DNA from: Nakamurella aerolata
GTDB taxonomy: Bacteria > Actinomycetota > Actinomycetes > Mycobacteriales > Nakamurellaceae
Assembly: GCF_013002705.1 (NCBI RefSeq)
Contig: NZ_JABEND010000011.1
Coordinates: 1 to 64,000, forward strand
Direction: 5' to 3'
DNA: 64,000 nucleotides
Shown: positions 54,326 to 63,884 of the stretch, one piece after another
Numbering within the stretch: position 1 is the first letter of the stretch
Layout of the letters: each line of letters begins with the position of its first letter
The notes under the pieces: model-generated
The model's database searches: none
What the model saw: only the letters and a program-made list of their open reading frames with translations
Told to the model about the DNA's origin: nothing
Made by a program: the position numbers and the translations under genes

Positions 54326-55465
54326 ATGACCTTGAACGAGCTCTGGTTCGCTCTGATCGCGGTGCTGTGGATCGGCTATTTCGCGCTGGAGGGCTTCGAC
54401 TTCGGCGTCGGCATGCTGCTGCCTCCGGTAGGACGGACACCGCGCGGCCGCCGGGTGCTGATCAACACCATCGGCCCGGTGTGGGACGGCAACGAGGTGT
54501 GGCTGATCACCGCCGCCGGCGCCATGTTCGCGGCCTTTCCGCTCTGGTACGCCACCCTGTTCTCCGGGGCGTACCTGCCGTTGTTGGTGATCCTGCTGTG
54601 CCTGATCGTCCGCGGCGTCGCATTCGAATACCGCGGCAAGGGCTCAACCTCGCAATGGCGGCGGAACTGGGACATCGCCATCACGGTGTGCTCGCTGCTG
54701 CCATCGATCTTGTGGGGCATCATCTTCGGCTCGATCATCCGCGGCGTTCCGCTGGATGCCGAGCACGAGTTCACCGGCAGTCTTGGCGACTACTTCGCCC
54801 CGTTCTCGCTGCTGACCGGGCTGCTGACGTTCCTGTTGTTCGCATTCCACGGAGCGGTGTTCCTGCGCTTGAAGACCACCGGCGAGGTCCGCGCCAGGGC
54901 GCTGCGGGTCGCGCTGCCCACCGGCATGCTCGGTGCCGTCGCCTATCTCGCGATGGTGATCTGGATGCAGACGTTCCGGGACGGGATCGGCGGAATGCAG
55001 CTGGGGGCAACCTCTTTGGTGGTCGGGCTGGTTGGCGTCGTCGCGATGGCCGCCGGCGTCGTCCTGGCCAAGGCCGGTCGCGACGGCTGGGCCTTCACCG
55101 CCACCGCCGCCAGCGTGGTTGCTTGGGCCACATCGATTTTCACCGCGCTGTACCCGATGGTGATGCCGTCGAGCAGCGATCCGGCGGGCACCCTCACCCT
55201 GGTCAACGCGGCGTCCGGGCACTACACCCTGAAGGTGATGAGCTGGGTCGCGCTGTTCCTGGTGCCCTTCGTGCTGGCGTACCAGGCCTGGACCTACTGG
55301 GTGTTCCGCAAACGCATCTCCACCAAGCAGATTCCGCCGACTCCTGGTGAGGCCCAGGATCATCACCCCGACGACGATCCGATCGACCCGACCGATCCGT
55401 CCGGCCCGAATCGCAGCGAGCGCAGTACCTCCGGAGCCGGTGCGGCTTCCTCCGGCGGGTCATGA
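54326..55465 (+). CDS. cydB: Cytochrome bd oxidase subunit II
   Basis: Protein of 379 aa; ATG with AAGGAAAC upstream, 99 bp after cydA. Landmarks: LWFALIAVLWIGYFALEGFD, FGVGMLLPPVGR, GPVWDGNEVWLI and YRGKGSTSQWRRNWD. Eight TM helices. The polar C-terminal extension of ~50 residues is longer than usual. Its stop overlaps the cydD start (ATGA). Confidence 0.97.
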   Translation: MTLNELWFALIAVLWIGYFALEGFDFGVGMLLPPVGRTPRGRRVLINTIGPVWDGNEVWLITAAGAMFAAFPLWYATLFSGAYLPLLVILLCLIVRGVAFEYRGKGSTSQWRRNWDIAITVCSLLPSILWGIIFGSIIRGVPLDAEHEFTGSLGDYFAPFSLLTGLLTFLLFAFHGAVFLRLKTTGEVRARALRVALPTGMLGAVAYLAMVIWMQTFRDGIGGMQLGATSLVVGLVGVVAMAAGVVLAKAGRDGWAFTATAASVVAWATSIFTALYPMVMPSSSDPAGTLTLVNAASGHYTLKVMSWVALFLVPFVLAYQAWTYWVFRKRISTKQIPPTPGEAQDHHPDDDPIDPTDPSGPNRSERSTSGAGAASSGGS

Positions 55466-57351
55466 GATCTGTCGAGCCGGCGCTGCTGCGCCGTGCCCCG
55501 GCCGTCCGGTCGCTGCTGGTCGGATCCGGCCTGGTGGCGGCAATCGGGACGGTCGCCGTCATCGGGCAGTCATGGGCGCTGGCCCGGTTGCTGGCCACCG
55601 CGCTCGCCGGCACCCTCGATTCCGCGTCGGTGCTGAGTGCAGCGCTGCCGGGTGCCGGCCTCTCGACCGGCACCACGATGATGATCCTCGCGGGTTGCGT
55701 GCTGGTGCGAGTGGTGACGGCCTGGGCCGGCGAGCGGATGGCCGGCCGGGCCGCGGCCGACGCCGCCGGCCAACTGCGCGCCGAAGTGTTGAATGCGTTG
55801 GCGCGCGGGCAGAGTCGCTATCGCTCGGCCGCCGCCAGTACCAGGCATCAGGTGTTGCTGACCAGCGGCCTCGACGGCATGCAGGCTTATCTCAGCCGGT
55901 ACCTGCCGGCGCTGGTGCAGGCCGCGCTGATCCCGCTGGCCGTGCTACTGGTGCTGGTGCTGGTTGACCCGTTGTCGGCGCTGATCGTGCTGGTGACGCT
56001 GCCGCTGATCCCGCTGTTCATGGCGCTGATCGGCTGGTTCACCCAACGCGAGACGGCGGCATCGCTGCGGCGAGCGGAGACGCTGTCCGGCCGGTTCGCC
56101 GACGTCGTCGCCGGGCTGCCGGATCTGGTGGTGCTCGGCCGGGTCAAGGCTCTGGCGACCGCGGTCGGCGATGCCGCCGAACGGTATCGGACAGCGACGC
56201 TGGCAACGCTGCGGATCGCGTTCTTGTCGGCAATGGCGCTCGAGCTGCTGGCGACCCTGTCGACGGCGCTGGTCGCCGTCACCGTCGGCCTGCGGTTGGT
56301 GCACGGCGGTATCGCCGTCGACGTGGCGCTGCTGGTGCTGCTGCTGGCGCCGGAGGCGTACCTGGCGCTGCGGTCGGTCGGGACGCGCTTTCACGCCGCT
56401 GCGGACGGCGTTGCCGCCGTCACCGCGGCGACCGAGTTGCTGGACAGGGCGCCGATGCCGGCGGGGGAACGCACCGATGTGGCCGCGCCGCCGGCGCTGC
56501 GTACCAGCAAGGTCGGGTTGACCTTCCCGGACGGCCGCCGGCTGGCGCTGCCGGACGTGTCGGTCCCGGCCGGGGCGATCACCGTGGTGCGCGGCGCCTC
56601 CGGATCGGGGAAGTCGACGCTGCTGAACCTGTTGGCGCGCCTGGATCTTGCCGATACCGGACGCACCGAGACCACCCTGCCCGCCAAGCGGGGGTCCGGC
56701 GCTGGTGGACCGGCCGGCGAGTGGCCCGGGGAGCGGGTTGATGAGCAGGCAGGGCAGTGGATCGACCTGGCCGACGTGTCCGGTGAGCAGTGGTGGGCGC
56801 AAGTCGGCTGGTGCGGGCAGCGGCTGCCCGGCGACGACAGCGGCACCCTGCGTGAGTTGCTGCTGGCCGGTCGCGGCGGGAGCACCGAGCCGACACCGGA
56901 ACGGTGGCAGCGGGTGCTGGACGGTTGCGCACTGACCGACGTCGTTGCCGAGCTGCCCGACGGCCTTGACACCCGCCTGGGACGCGGGGTGCGGGAACTG
57001 TCAACCGGCCAGCGCCGCCGGGTGGCGCTGGCCGCCGCGGTGCTCTCCGATCGCCCGCTCGTGCTGCTGGACGAGCCGACCGAGGCGCTGGACGCCGACA
57101 CCGAAAACCATGTGGTGCAGGCGCTTCCGGCCATGGTGGCCGGGCGCACCGTGGTGATCACCAGCCATCGTCCGGCCCTTGAGTCCGCTGCCGACCAGCT
57201 GATCGACCTCAGCTCCGCCGACCCGACAGCCGCCGGGCCGCAGGCGTCCGGCGAAGCTGCCGAAACGGCGCGTGATGCTGTGCCGCCAGCGGCGTCGACA
57301 ACGCAACCTGCTGTGGCGCAGCAGATCTCCCAACCCGCGGGTGTGCGATGA
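55462..57351 (+). CDS. cydD: Cysteine/glutathione ABC exporter subunit CydD
   Basis: Protein of 629 aa, TM domain plus ATPase in one chain. Starts in a 4-bp overlap with cydB. Walker A VVRGASGSGKSTLLN, variant signature LSTGQRRRVALAAA and Walker B LVLLDEPTEALD. With CydC it exports cysteine and other thiols needed for bd-oxidase assembly. A Gly/Glu-rich insert (KRGSGAGGPAGEWPGERV) interrupts the nucleotide-binding domain after the Walker A helix. Confidence 0.95.
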   Translation: MRSVEPALLRRAPAVRSLLVGSGLVAAIGTVAVIGQSWALARLLATALAGTLDSASVLSAALPGAGLSTGTTMMILAGCVLVRVVTAWAGERMAGRAAADAAGQLRAEVLNALARGQSRYRSAAASTRHQVLLTSGLDGMQAYLSRYLPALVQAALIPLAVLLVLVLVDPLSALIVLVTLPLIPLFMALIGWFTQRETAASLRRAETLSGRFADVVAGLPDLVVLGRVKALATAVGDAAERYRTATLATLRIAFLSAMALELLATLSTALVAVTVGLRLVHGGIAVDVALLVLLLAPEAYLALRSVGTRFHAAADGVAAVTAATELLDRAPMPAGERTDVAAPPALRTSKVGLTFPDGRRLALPDVSVPAGAITVVRGASGSGKSTLLNLLARLDLADTGRTETTLPAKRGSGAGGPAGEWPGERVDEQAGQWIDLADVSGEQWWAQVGWCGQRLPGDDSGTLRELLLAGRGGSTEPTPERWQRVLDGCALTDVVAELPDGLDTRLGRGVRELSTGQRRRVALAAAVLSDRPLVLLDEPTEALDADTENHVVQALPAMVAGRTVVITSHRPALESAADQLIDLSSADPTAAGPQASGEAAETARDAVPPAASTTQPAVAQQISQPAGVR

Positions 57352-59336
57352 GCGTCAGTTCGGAGCGGGAACCTTCGTCATCGGCGGCGGCAACTGGGGC
57401 TGCTGGGTTGGGGTTGGCAACCGCAGCGGGGTCGGGGGCGGCCGCCGCGGCAGCGGGGGAGACCGGTGCGGTCGGGCTGGGCCGGCTGATGCGCCTGCTG
57501 CGGCCGTGGCGGCGGCAGCTGCTGATCGCGCTGGTGGCGGCGGTGGGTGCGGCGTTCTGCGCGGTGGCGCTGACCGGAACCGCTGCCTGGCTGATCGCGA
57601 CCGCCGCCGGGCAGGTGCCGGTGCTGACGCTGATGGTGGCGATCGTGCTGGTGCGGGCCTGCGGTGTCGGGCGCGGGGTGCTGCGTTACGTTGAGCGGCT
57701 GACCGGGCACGCCGCGGTGCTCACCATGTTGGTGACGGTGCGCCGGCAGCTGGTCGGCGGGCTGGCAGATCGGTTGCGGCACGGGCGATTGGCGCTGACC
57801 GACGCCGGCGCGCTGACCCGGGTGAACACCGATGTCGACGAGCTGCAGGACGCCTTCCTGCGGGGTGTGCTGCCGTACCTGGCGTCGCTGGTGGTGTGTG
57901 CGGCCGCGACCGTGGTGTCCGGCATCATCTATCCGCTGGCCGGGCTGGTGCTGCTGGTCGCGATGCTGCTGTCGATGATCGCGGTGCCGCTGTTGACTGC
58001 CCGCGCAACCGCGGCCGATCAGCGTGCGCTGGTGCGGGCCAGGGCCGAGCGCGACACCGAGGTGGCAACGCTGCTGGCGGCTTCCGACGGCATGATCATC
58101 GACGACCGTTGGCGGCAGGGGGTGGACCGGCTGTCCACCGCCGAACAGCGGCTGCAGGGTGCGCGGGACTCCGAGAACCGGCGCAGCGCACTGACTTTGG
58201 CGCTCGCCGTTGCGGTGACCGGACTGGCCTGCGTGCTGATTGTTGGTGCCGGGTTGGGGGCGGTGCGGAGCGGGTCGCTGAGCCCGGTGCTGCTGGCCGT
58301 CGTGGTGCTGCTTCCGCTGTCGCTGACGGACCTGGTGGCCGCCGCCGGTGACTGTGCCGCGGCCCTTGGCCGCACCAAAGCGGCCGCGGCCAGGGTGCTT
58401 GGGCTGCTCGACACCTCGGCAGCGGACCAGGGTTCCGGCGTGGGCGGCGCGGGCGGGCGCGGTGTGGGCGGGGGCCCTGCCGGTGCGGGCAGCGCTGGTG
58501 GGAGTGGTGCGGGCGTGGGCGGTGCCGTTGTGGACGGCGCCGGTGCGGGCGGGAGCGGTGCCGTTGTGGACGGTGCCAGTGTGGACAGCGCCGGTGGGAG
58601 CACTGCCGGCGCGGTCGACGGTGCGGTGGCCGGCTCGGCGGTATCTCGGGCGGCCGAACGCCTCCCCGAGCCGGCGCGCATGCCGGTGGTGCAGTTGCGG
58701 GACGTGGCGGTGCGTTGGCCCGGTGCGGAGGTCGACGCGGTCAGCGGTGTCACGTTGACGCTGGGTCCGGGTCGACGGGTCGTGGTGTTGGGGCCGTCGG
58801 GCTCTGGCAAGTCGACGCTGTTGGCCTTGTTGCTCGGTTTGCTGCCGTTGTCCCGCGGGAGCATCAGCGTCGACGGCCAGGAGGTGGCCGGCCCCGGGGA
58901 CCCGCTGCCGGATGGACTGCTGCCGGCCGCATGGCTGTCCCCGCAGGCGCACCTGTTCGACTCGACCATCGAGCGAAACCTGTTGCTGGCAAGCTCTTCG
59001 GGCGGGACCGCGTCGAAGGAAGAGCTGGAAAAGGCTTGCCGCGCAGCCGGTCTGACCAACTGGATCAAAACCCTGCCCGATGGCCTACAGACCGCTGTCG
59101 GCCCCGGTGGGCTCGCGGTGTCGGGTGGGGAGCGGCAGCGCATCGCGCTAGCCAGAGCGCTGTTGGCCGACCGGCCGCTGTTGCTCGCCGATGAGCCCGC
59201 CGCGCATCTCGACGCCGCCACCGCCGATCACGTGACCGCGGCGGTACTGGCGCCAGACCCGGTGCGCTGCACGGTGTTGGTGACCCACCGCGAGTCCGAC
59301 GCCGACCTGGCCGATGAGGTGCTTCGGTTGTCCTGA
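57348..59336 (+). CDS. cydC: Cysteine/glutathione ABC exporter subunit CydC
   Basis: Protein of 662 aa, overlapping cydD by 4 bp; last gene of cydABDC. TM domain with YVERLTGHAAVLTML, Walker A LGPSGSGKSTLLALL, signature VSGGERQRIALARALL and Walker B LLLADEPAAHLD. Between TM and ATPase domains lies an ~80-residue Gly/Ala/Ser/Val linker (VGGAGGRGVGGGPAGAGSAG) built of GGTGCGGGC-type repeats, much longer than in other CydC proteins. Confidence 0.95.
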   Translation: MSVSSEREPSSSAAATGAAGLGLATAAGSGAAAAAAGETGAVGLGRLMRLLRPWRRQLLIALVAAVGAAFCAVALTGTAAWLIATAAGQVPVLTLMVAIVLVRACGVGRGVLRYVERLTGHAAVLTMLVTVRRQLVGGLADRLRHGRLALTDAGALTRVNTDVDELQDAFLRGVLPYLASLVVCAAATVVSGIIYPLAGLVLLVAMLLSMIAVPLLTARATAADQRALVRARAERDTEVATLLAASDGMIIDDRWRQGVDRLSTAEQRLQGARDSENRRSALTLALAVAVTGLACVLIVGAGLGAVRSGSLSPVLLAVVVLLPLSLTDLVAAAGDCAAALGRTKAAAARVLGLLDTSAADQGSGVGGAGGRGVGGGPAGAGSAGGSGAGVGGAVVDGAGAGGSGAVVDGASVDSAGGSTAGAVDGAVAGSAVSRAAERLPEPARMPVVQLRDVAVRWPGAEVDAVSGVTLTLGPGRRVVVLGPSGSGKSTLLALLLGLLPLSRGSISVDGQEVAGPGDPLPDGLLPAAWLSPQAHLFDSTIERNLLLASSSGGTASKEELEKACRAAGLTNWIKTLPDGLQTAVGPGGLAVSGGERQRIALARALLADRPLLLADEPAAHLDAATADHVTAAVLAPDPVRCTVLVTHRESDADLADEVLRLS

Positions 59337-60057
59337 AGTGTCTGCGTGGCTGCCCGTGGCGCGAGCCGATCTGCCTGGCGCGAGCCGATCCGCTTGGCGC
59401 GCGGCCGCTGCCTGCCGAGAGTCCGCTGCCGGGCCGAGCTGGCTGATTCGCCAGGTGCGGCGTGCAGCCCGTTGATGCCAGCGGCAGGCGTTGACCGCTT
59501 GGGGAGGGCGGTCACAACGACCGCTGGGCGCTCCAGGGCTACGACAGCATGACCAGGCGGGCGCTGTCAGTCTCTGGTGGGCTCAATGGGCTAGACCTGT
59601 TGCGTCGGTGCACCTTGGCGGCGCTGTCGACCTGCTGGCAGGGTGCGGTTACATCGATTGCTGGCGCGGCCGGTGCGGGCAAATTGGCGGTGTCGCAGCG
59701 CTTCTCGTGCGCCGGCCGCCGTGCCGTCTCGCCGTCTCGCCGCCGATGCAGCGTGCCTGTCACCGCTGGTGTGGAGTGGGGCGTGCCCACGTGATTTCGA
59801 GTGCCGAGTATTCGCTGACGATGAATTCTGTTGTCACCCACTGCCGGAGGGCGCCGTAGCTGCTGCTCGGGTGCGCCAATGCCGCTGGCGTTGGCGAAGG
59901 GTGACCCGTTGACGCTAGGGCGCGCCGTAACGGCGGGCCCGTGTCGCGTCGGCCTGCGGATTGTCGTTGCGACAACGTTTCGGGCACCGGTTTCATCCGA
60001 TCGGCGGATCGAACATGCGTACTAGAAGAGGTAATCTGGGTGTGTCACAAGGGGGTG
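59337..60057. other. Gap between cydC and the HNH gene
   Basis: About 720 bp without a gene I can support. TGGCGCGAGCCGATC occurs twice near 59357-59390 with a third partial copy. The last 100 bp are more AT-rich and hold the promoter of the next gene. Confidence 0.5.
60032..60037 (+). promoter_or_regulatory. -10 box before the HNH gene
   Basis: TAATCT, 20-26 nt upstream of the start, fits an actinobacterial -10 hexamer in an AT-rich patch. The -35 is unclear. Confidence 0.4.
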
Positions 60058-60063
60058 ATGTTG

Positions 60064-62112
60064 ATGCTCAACTGGAAGCCGGTTCAGGTTGGCGCTGCGG
60101 GGGTTTCGCACGCGGGGTTCCAGCGGTGGTGTACGGCGTTGGGGGTGCTGCAGCCGGGGTCGGGTTTGGTGGCGCATCTGGAATCCCGCCCGCCCACAGC
60201 GGCTTTGGTCGCCGAGCGGGGTGACTCGCCTGCGGTGCCCGTGCCCGCGCCCTCCACTGACGCCGACCCCGGTCAGGACAATGCCGACTCCGGGGACGCC
60301 GACAGTGGTCGCCCTGATGCTGCCGCGCGTAGCGCCGACACGGACTCGGCGAACGGTGCCGCTGATGCCGGTGTTGCGGGGGTGGTGTTGCATGGGAATG
60401 TGTTGCTGGATTCGGTGGTGGCTCGGGAGCGGGTGATCTGGCATTTGCAGGCGCTGAACGCTGCCGACCTTGGCGAGTTGGCCCGGAGCTATGTGGGGGT
60501 GCGGGAGTTCCTGGACACCGAAGTCGCCGGGGCGTTGATCATCTCTGAGCGTGCCGCCGCCACCCAGATCACGATCGCGGAGCAGCTGCGGAAACTTCCG
60601 GTCACCTGGGCGGCGTGGAACGCCGGGGAGATTGATCTACCGAAAGTCCGGTATTTGGCCGAACAAGTCGAACACCTCGACGAGGCCACCGCGCGTCGGT
60701 TGGAGGAGCGGATCTATCCCTCCGCTGTGGGGAGGCCGATGGGGTTGTTCCGCCGTCAGGTCCGGCGGGTGTTGCTCGGGTTGAGCCCCGACCACGCCCG
60801 GGAATCCCATGAGAAGGCCGTCGCGCAGCGGGGCGTGTCGTGTGTGCCGGGTGAGGATGGGATGGCGCAGCTGGTGTACTACGGCCCTGCGCAAGAGGTG
60901 GAGGTGGTGTGGCGGGTGTTGACCGTGATGGCCGACACCGCGAAAACCCCCGACGACCCCCGCGGGATCGATGCCCGCCGCGCGGACTGTCTGGTCGACC
61001 TGTTCCACCACGTGGTCGAGCAGGGCCTGCCCGGCGGTGCCCAGCTGACCGCGAGGCAGCGGTCGAGGGTGCGGTTGCAGGTGACGATGCCGTACACCGT
61101 GCTGACCGGCGGTATCGAGGTGTGTGAGTTGGACGGGTACGGGCCGATCACCGCCGCCCAAGCCCGAACCATCCTCGCCCGCACCCACACCGGCACACAG
61201 ACGAGTGCAGGTATGGGTGGGCGAGAAGTGAACCAGGGCAACAACAATGGAAGCGCTCGACGGCCCGGCAGTGACGGTCGAGCCGGCCGAAGACCCGACC
61301 CTTCCGATCAACCCGGCCGATCCGATCAAGCCGGCCGCAAACCTGGCCCGTCCGAGGGGCCCGGCCGAAGACCGGATGTGTCGAGTGAGACGAGTCGAAG
61401 ACCAGGCACTCCCCATGGAACAGACAGCAGACCCAGCGGCAGTGGGCAAAGATCGAATAAAGCGACGGGTAGTGCGACGGGCAGTAGGTCCGATCTCGGC
61501 TGTGACCTGCTTGTGCAGCGGTTGGTGTGTGATCCCTTGGACGGGTCGTTGCTGGATGCCACCCGGATCGCGGGGTATGTGCCGCCGGAATGGCTCGCCG
61601 AACAGATCCGCACCCGGGACCGCACCTGCGTGGCACCGGGCTGCCGGCAACCCGCCGCCCGCACCGAGATCGACCACCGCGTCCCGTACCAGGCCGGCGG
61701 AGCGACCAGCGCGGACAACCTGAACCTGCTGTGCAAACACCACCACCGCGCCAAAGACGGCGGCGGCTGGACCCTCACCCGCACCGCCGGCGGTAGCTAC
61801 CACTGGACCTCACCGCTGGGCCGCACCCACACCAGAGAACCCGAAACCTGGTGGCAACCAACAGGTCCTGCGTCGGATCCGGGTGGCCGGTCGGCGGCGG
61901 CGCTCAGTCAGGCCGCGGACCGGTCGGCGACACGCGGTACGCCGAGCGAATCGGTAGCGTCCGAACAAGAGGCAGGGGAGCAAATGGGCGGAACGCGGGA
62001 CAGCAGTGACCAGGGCCCCGCCACTATTTGCCCCGCTGAATCTCTTGCGCCGCAATCGGATCAAGCTGAGCCAGGTGCGCCTGACCAGAACGATGACCTC
62101 CCGCCGTTCTGA
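60064..62112 (+). CDS. 13E12/DUF222-family HNH endonuclease
   Basis: About 682 aa from ATG 60064, which has AAGGGGG 8 nt upstream; ATG 60058 is also in frame. The DUF222 helical domain (~110-350, LARSYVGVREFLDTEVAGAL, AWNAGEIDLPKVRYLAEQVE) precedes a disordered Arg/Pro/Ser/Gly linker (~380-480) and a C-terminal HNH domain near 535 (CVAPGCRQPAARTEIDHRVP, NLNLLCKHHHRAKD). These multi-copy actinobacterial genes (REP13E12 in mycobacteria) behave like repeated, possibly selfish elements. Cleavage activity is inferred from intact HNH residues. Confidence 0.92.
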   Translation: MLNWKPVQVGAAGVSHAGFQRWCTALGVLQPGSGLVAHLESRPPTAALVAERGDSPAVPVPAPSTDADPGQDNADSGDADSGRPDAAARSADTDSANGAADAGVAGVVLHGNVLLDSVVARERVIWHLQALNAADLGELARSYVGVREFLDTEVAGALIISERAAATQITIAEQLRKLPVTWAAWNAGEIDLPKVRYLAEQVEHLDEATARRLEERIYPSAVGRPMGLFRRQVRRVLLGLSPDHARESHEKAVAQRGVSCVPGEDGMAQLVYYGPAQEVEVVWRVLTVMADTAKTPDDPRGIDARRADCLVDLFHHVVEQGLPGGAQLTARQRSRVRLQVTMPYTVLTGGIEVCELDGYGPITAAQARTILARTHTGTQTSAGMGGREVNQGNNNGSARRPGSDGRAGRRPDPSDQPGRSDQAGRKPGPSEGPGRRPDVSSETSRRPGTPHGTDSRPSGSGQRSNKATGSATGSRSDLGCDLLVQRLVCDPLDGSLLDATRIAGYVPPEWLAEQIRTRDRTCVAPGCRQPAARTEIDHRVPYQAGGATSADNLNLLCKHHHRAKDGGGWTLTRTAGGSYHWTSPLGRTHTREPETWWQPTGPASDPGGRSAAALSQAADRSATRGTPSESVASEQEAGEQMGGTRDSSDQGPATICPAESLAPQSDQAEPGAPDQNDDLPPF

Positions 62113-62185
62113 ACACCCGCGGGACTGCCCGACCCCTACCGTGCTCGCTGGCCGTGGGAACGGTCGGCCGGTCAGCAGTCGAGAA

Positions 62186-62289
62186 CGCTCGACCGGCCAG
62201 CCATCGCAGCGGCAATCGCTGGGCCGGTCAGCAGCCGAGAGCGCTCGACCGGCCAGCCATCGCAGCGGCAAACGCTGGGCCGGTCAGCA
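62186..62289. repeat. 56-bp direct repeat, two copies
   Basis: CGCTCGACCGGCCAGCCATC-type unit at 62186 and again at 62242, with a partial copy just upstream. Directly follows the HNH gene. Confidence 0.75.
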
Positions 62290-62330
62290 AGCTCAATTGG
62301 AACGCCGGGCAGGTCAGCAGCGGGAACGCC

Positions 62331-62509
62331 TGGCCTGCAATGGGAACGCCGGGCCCGTCAGCAGCGAGGCACGGTGGACCGGTCGACAGTGGAAACGACT
62401 GGCCTGCAATGGGAACGCCGGGTCGGTCAGCAGCGAGGAGACGGCCGGCTGGCCGGCAGTGGAAACGTCTGGCCTGCAGCGGGAACGCCGGGCCGGTCAG
62501 CAGCGGGGG
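62331..62509. repeat. 69/70-bp tandem repeat, 2.6 copies
   Basis: Units starting TGGCCTGCAATGGGAACGCC at 62331 and 62400, and a partial at 62470, all containing CCGGTCAGCAGC-type cores shared with the 56-bp repeat. The whole 62113-62719 gap looks like degenerate repeat amplification without a gene. Confidence 0.8.
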
Positions 62510-62719
62510 ACGCCCGGCGCGAACCCTGGCGCACCGGTTTGCAGGTAGGCGTCCGACACCCAGAGGCCGTCGGCCGTGCGATCCCAAATGTCGGTGCCGT
62601 ACGCGGCCGGCCCTTTCTGCTGGCACACCACCGGCACCATGTCGCCCTTGGCGTACGCCAGTGTGTTCAGCTGCTCAGCCTGCAGACGAAGCCATCTCTA
62701 GTGCGTCAACCCCAGCCGC

Positions 62720-63676
62720 TCAGCCAGCCGGCAGCCGAAGGCGTTGCCGCGCAACGTCGATGATGTCCTGTGCGGGAGTGCGCACCTGCGCGGCAGCGGT
62801 ACCCGACACCGCGCCCTGCTGGTCAAGATTGCTCTGCTGGTCAAGATAGCCCTGCTGGTCAAGATAAGCGCGCACCAGCCGAGCGCCGGCCGCGTAACCG
62901 GCTCCGGTGGGCAACCCCACCGGCTCGGCCCCGAACAGCCTGGCACTCGCATCACCATGCACCCACGCGGTGAAGTTCTGCATGCCGGTCACGTCGAGCC
63001 CACGTGCCACCGTCTGCAGCACAGCGTCGTCGACACGGGTCTCCGGAGCCACGAAGTGGGTGTAGCCGGTGTCCCCGTACAACTCTGCAGCGAACTCGTC
63101 GGCGAGCCCCTCGGAGATCACCTGCTCGCCGACCGTCACGGTCGCGGGATTCCACACCACACCGCCGGGGCTGTACCGCACGTTGTGATGCAACTCGTGG
63201 GCTGCGATGGCCTCCAGTCGCCCCAACACAGTCTCGTTGGGCCACACCGTGATGGCGATGTAGCCGCTGATCCCGCCGAACGCCGACAAGCCCTGCACTT
63301 CGCGGGTGAAGTGATCGTTGCCAGGGTCGCCGACCACCAACAGCACCGTCAGATCGGGGATCGCCGCTTCCGGATCGGCAGCGTGCAGCGCGTCGATGCC
63401 GCGCTCTAGACCCGCCCGGATCCGTTGCCAGGCATCAGCATCGGTCAGCAACCGCACCGCTGTACGGTTCCGCGCAGAGTCGTCGTCGGAGTCGCGGTCG
63501 ATCGGAAAGCCGAAACTCTGCAGGTGCGCCTGCACCAGGTCGGTCTGCCCTGGGAAGTACCGATACATCCCGGCCATCGGCTGCCACAGCTCGCGCAATA
63601 GCTCGGGCCGTTCGGCGGCGGGTGCGTCGAGGATGTTCAGCATGGCGGGGCCGGAGTCGATCACGGTGAGGTTCAT
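62720..63676 (-). CDS. DUF2268 zinc metalloprotease-like protein
   Basis: About 318 aa from ATG 63676; TACCGT 8 nt upstream supports a leaderless start, and ATG 63682 is the alternative. The zinc motif IAAHELHHNVRY (HExxH) and downstream Glu in VISEGLADEFAAELYGD are those of the DUF2268/YjaZ family of putative Zn-dependent proteases. No signal peptide, so cytosolic. Near the C-terminus YLDQQ-type units repeat three times, coded by 18-bp repeats at ~62816-62868. Substrate unknown. Confidence 0.9.
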   Translation of the reverse strand: MNLTVIDSGPAMLNILDAPAAERPELLRELWQPMAGMYRYFPGQTDLVQAHLQSFGFPIDRDSDDDSARNRTAVRLLTDADAWQRIRAGLERGIDALHAADPEAAIPDLTVLLVVGDPGNDHFTREVQGLSAFGGISGYIAITVWPNETVLGRLEAIAAHELHHNVRYSPGGVVWNPATVTVGEQVISEGLADEFAAELYGDTGYTHFVAPETRVDDAVLQTVARGLDVTGMQNFTAWVHGDASARLFGAEPVGLPTGAGYAAGARLVRAYLDQQGYLDQQSNLDQQGAVSGTAAAQVRTPAQDIIDVARQRLRLPAG

Positions 63677-63884
63677 GGACATGGACGGTAGGCACTCACG
63701 TGGAGGAAGGGTCAACCCAGCCGGCCGCTCCACCGGCGAAGGCCGCCAGCGTGCACCAGGCGCCATCGGCGGCGCAGTCGGCGGCCGACGCCGGGCTGAT
63801 CGTCCCCGGGTCGCCGCACGGCAGCGCGGCGACCCGGGAACCATCAAACTGGCCCGCGGATTACTGTGCCGTCACCGTCGCCCC

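Noticed and set aside
59491-59859. 122-aa frame in the cydC-HNH gap
   Set aside because: Trp/Cys-rich nonsense-like composition, several overlapping frames, no motif or clear start signal.
62154-62849. Open frames across the 62-kb repeat region
   Set aside because: Open only because the repeats lack stops; products are repetitive with no domain, and they overlap the DUF2268 gene antisense.
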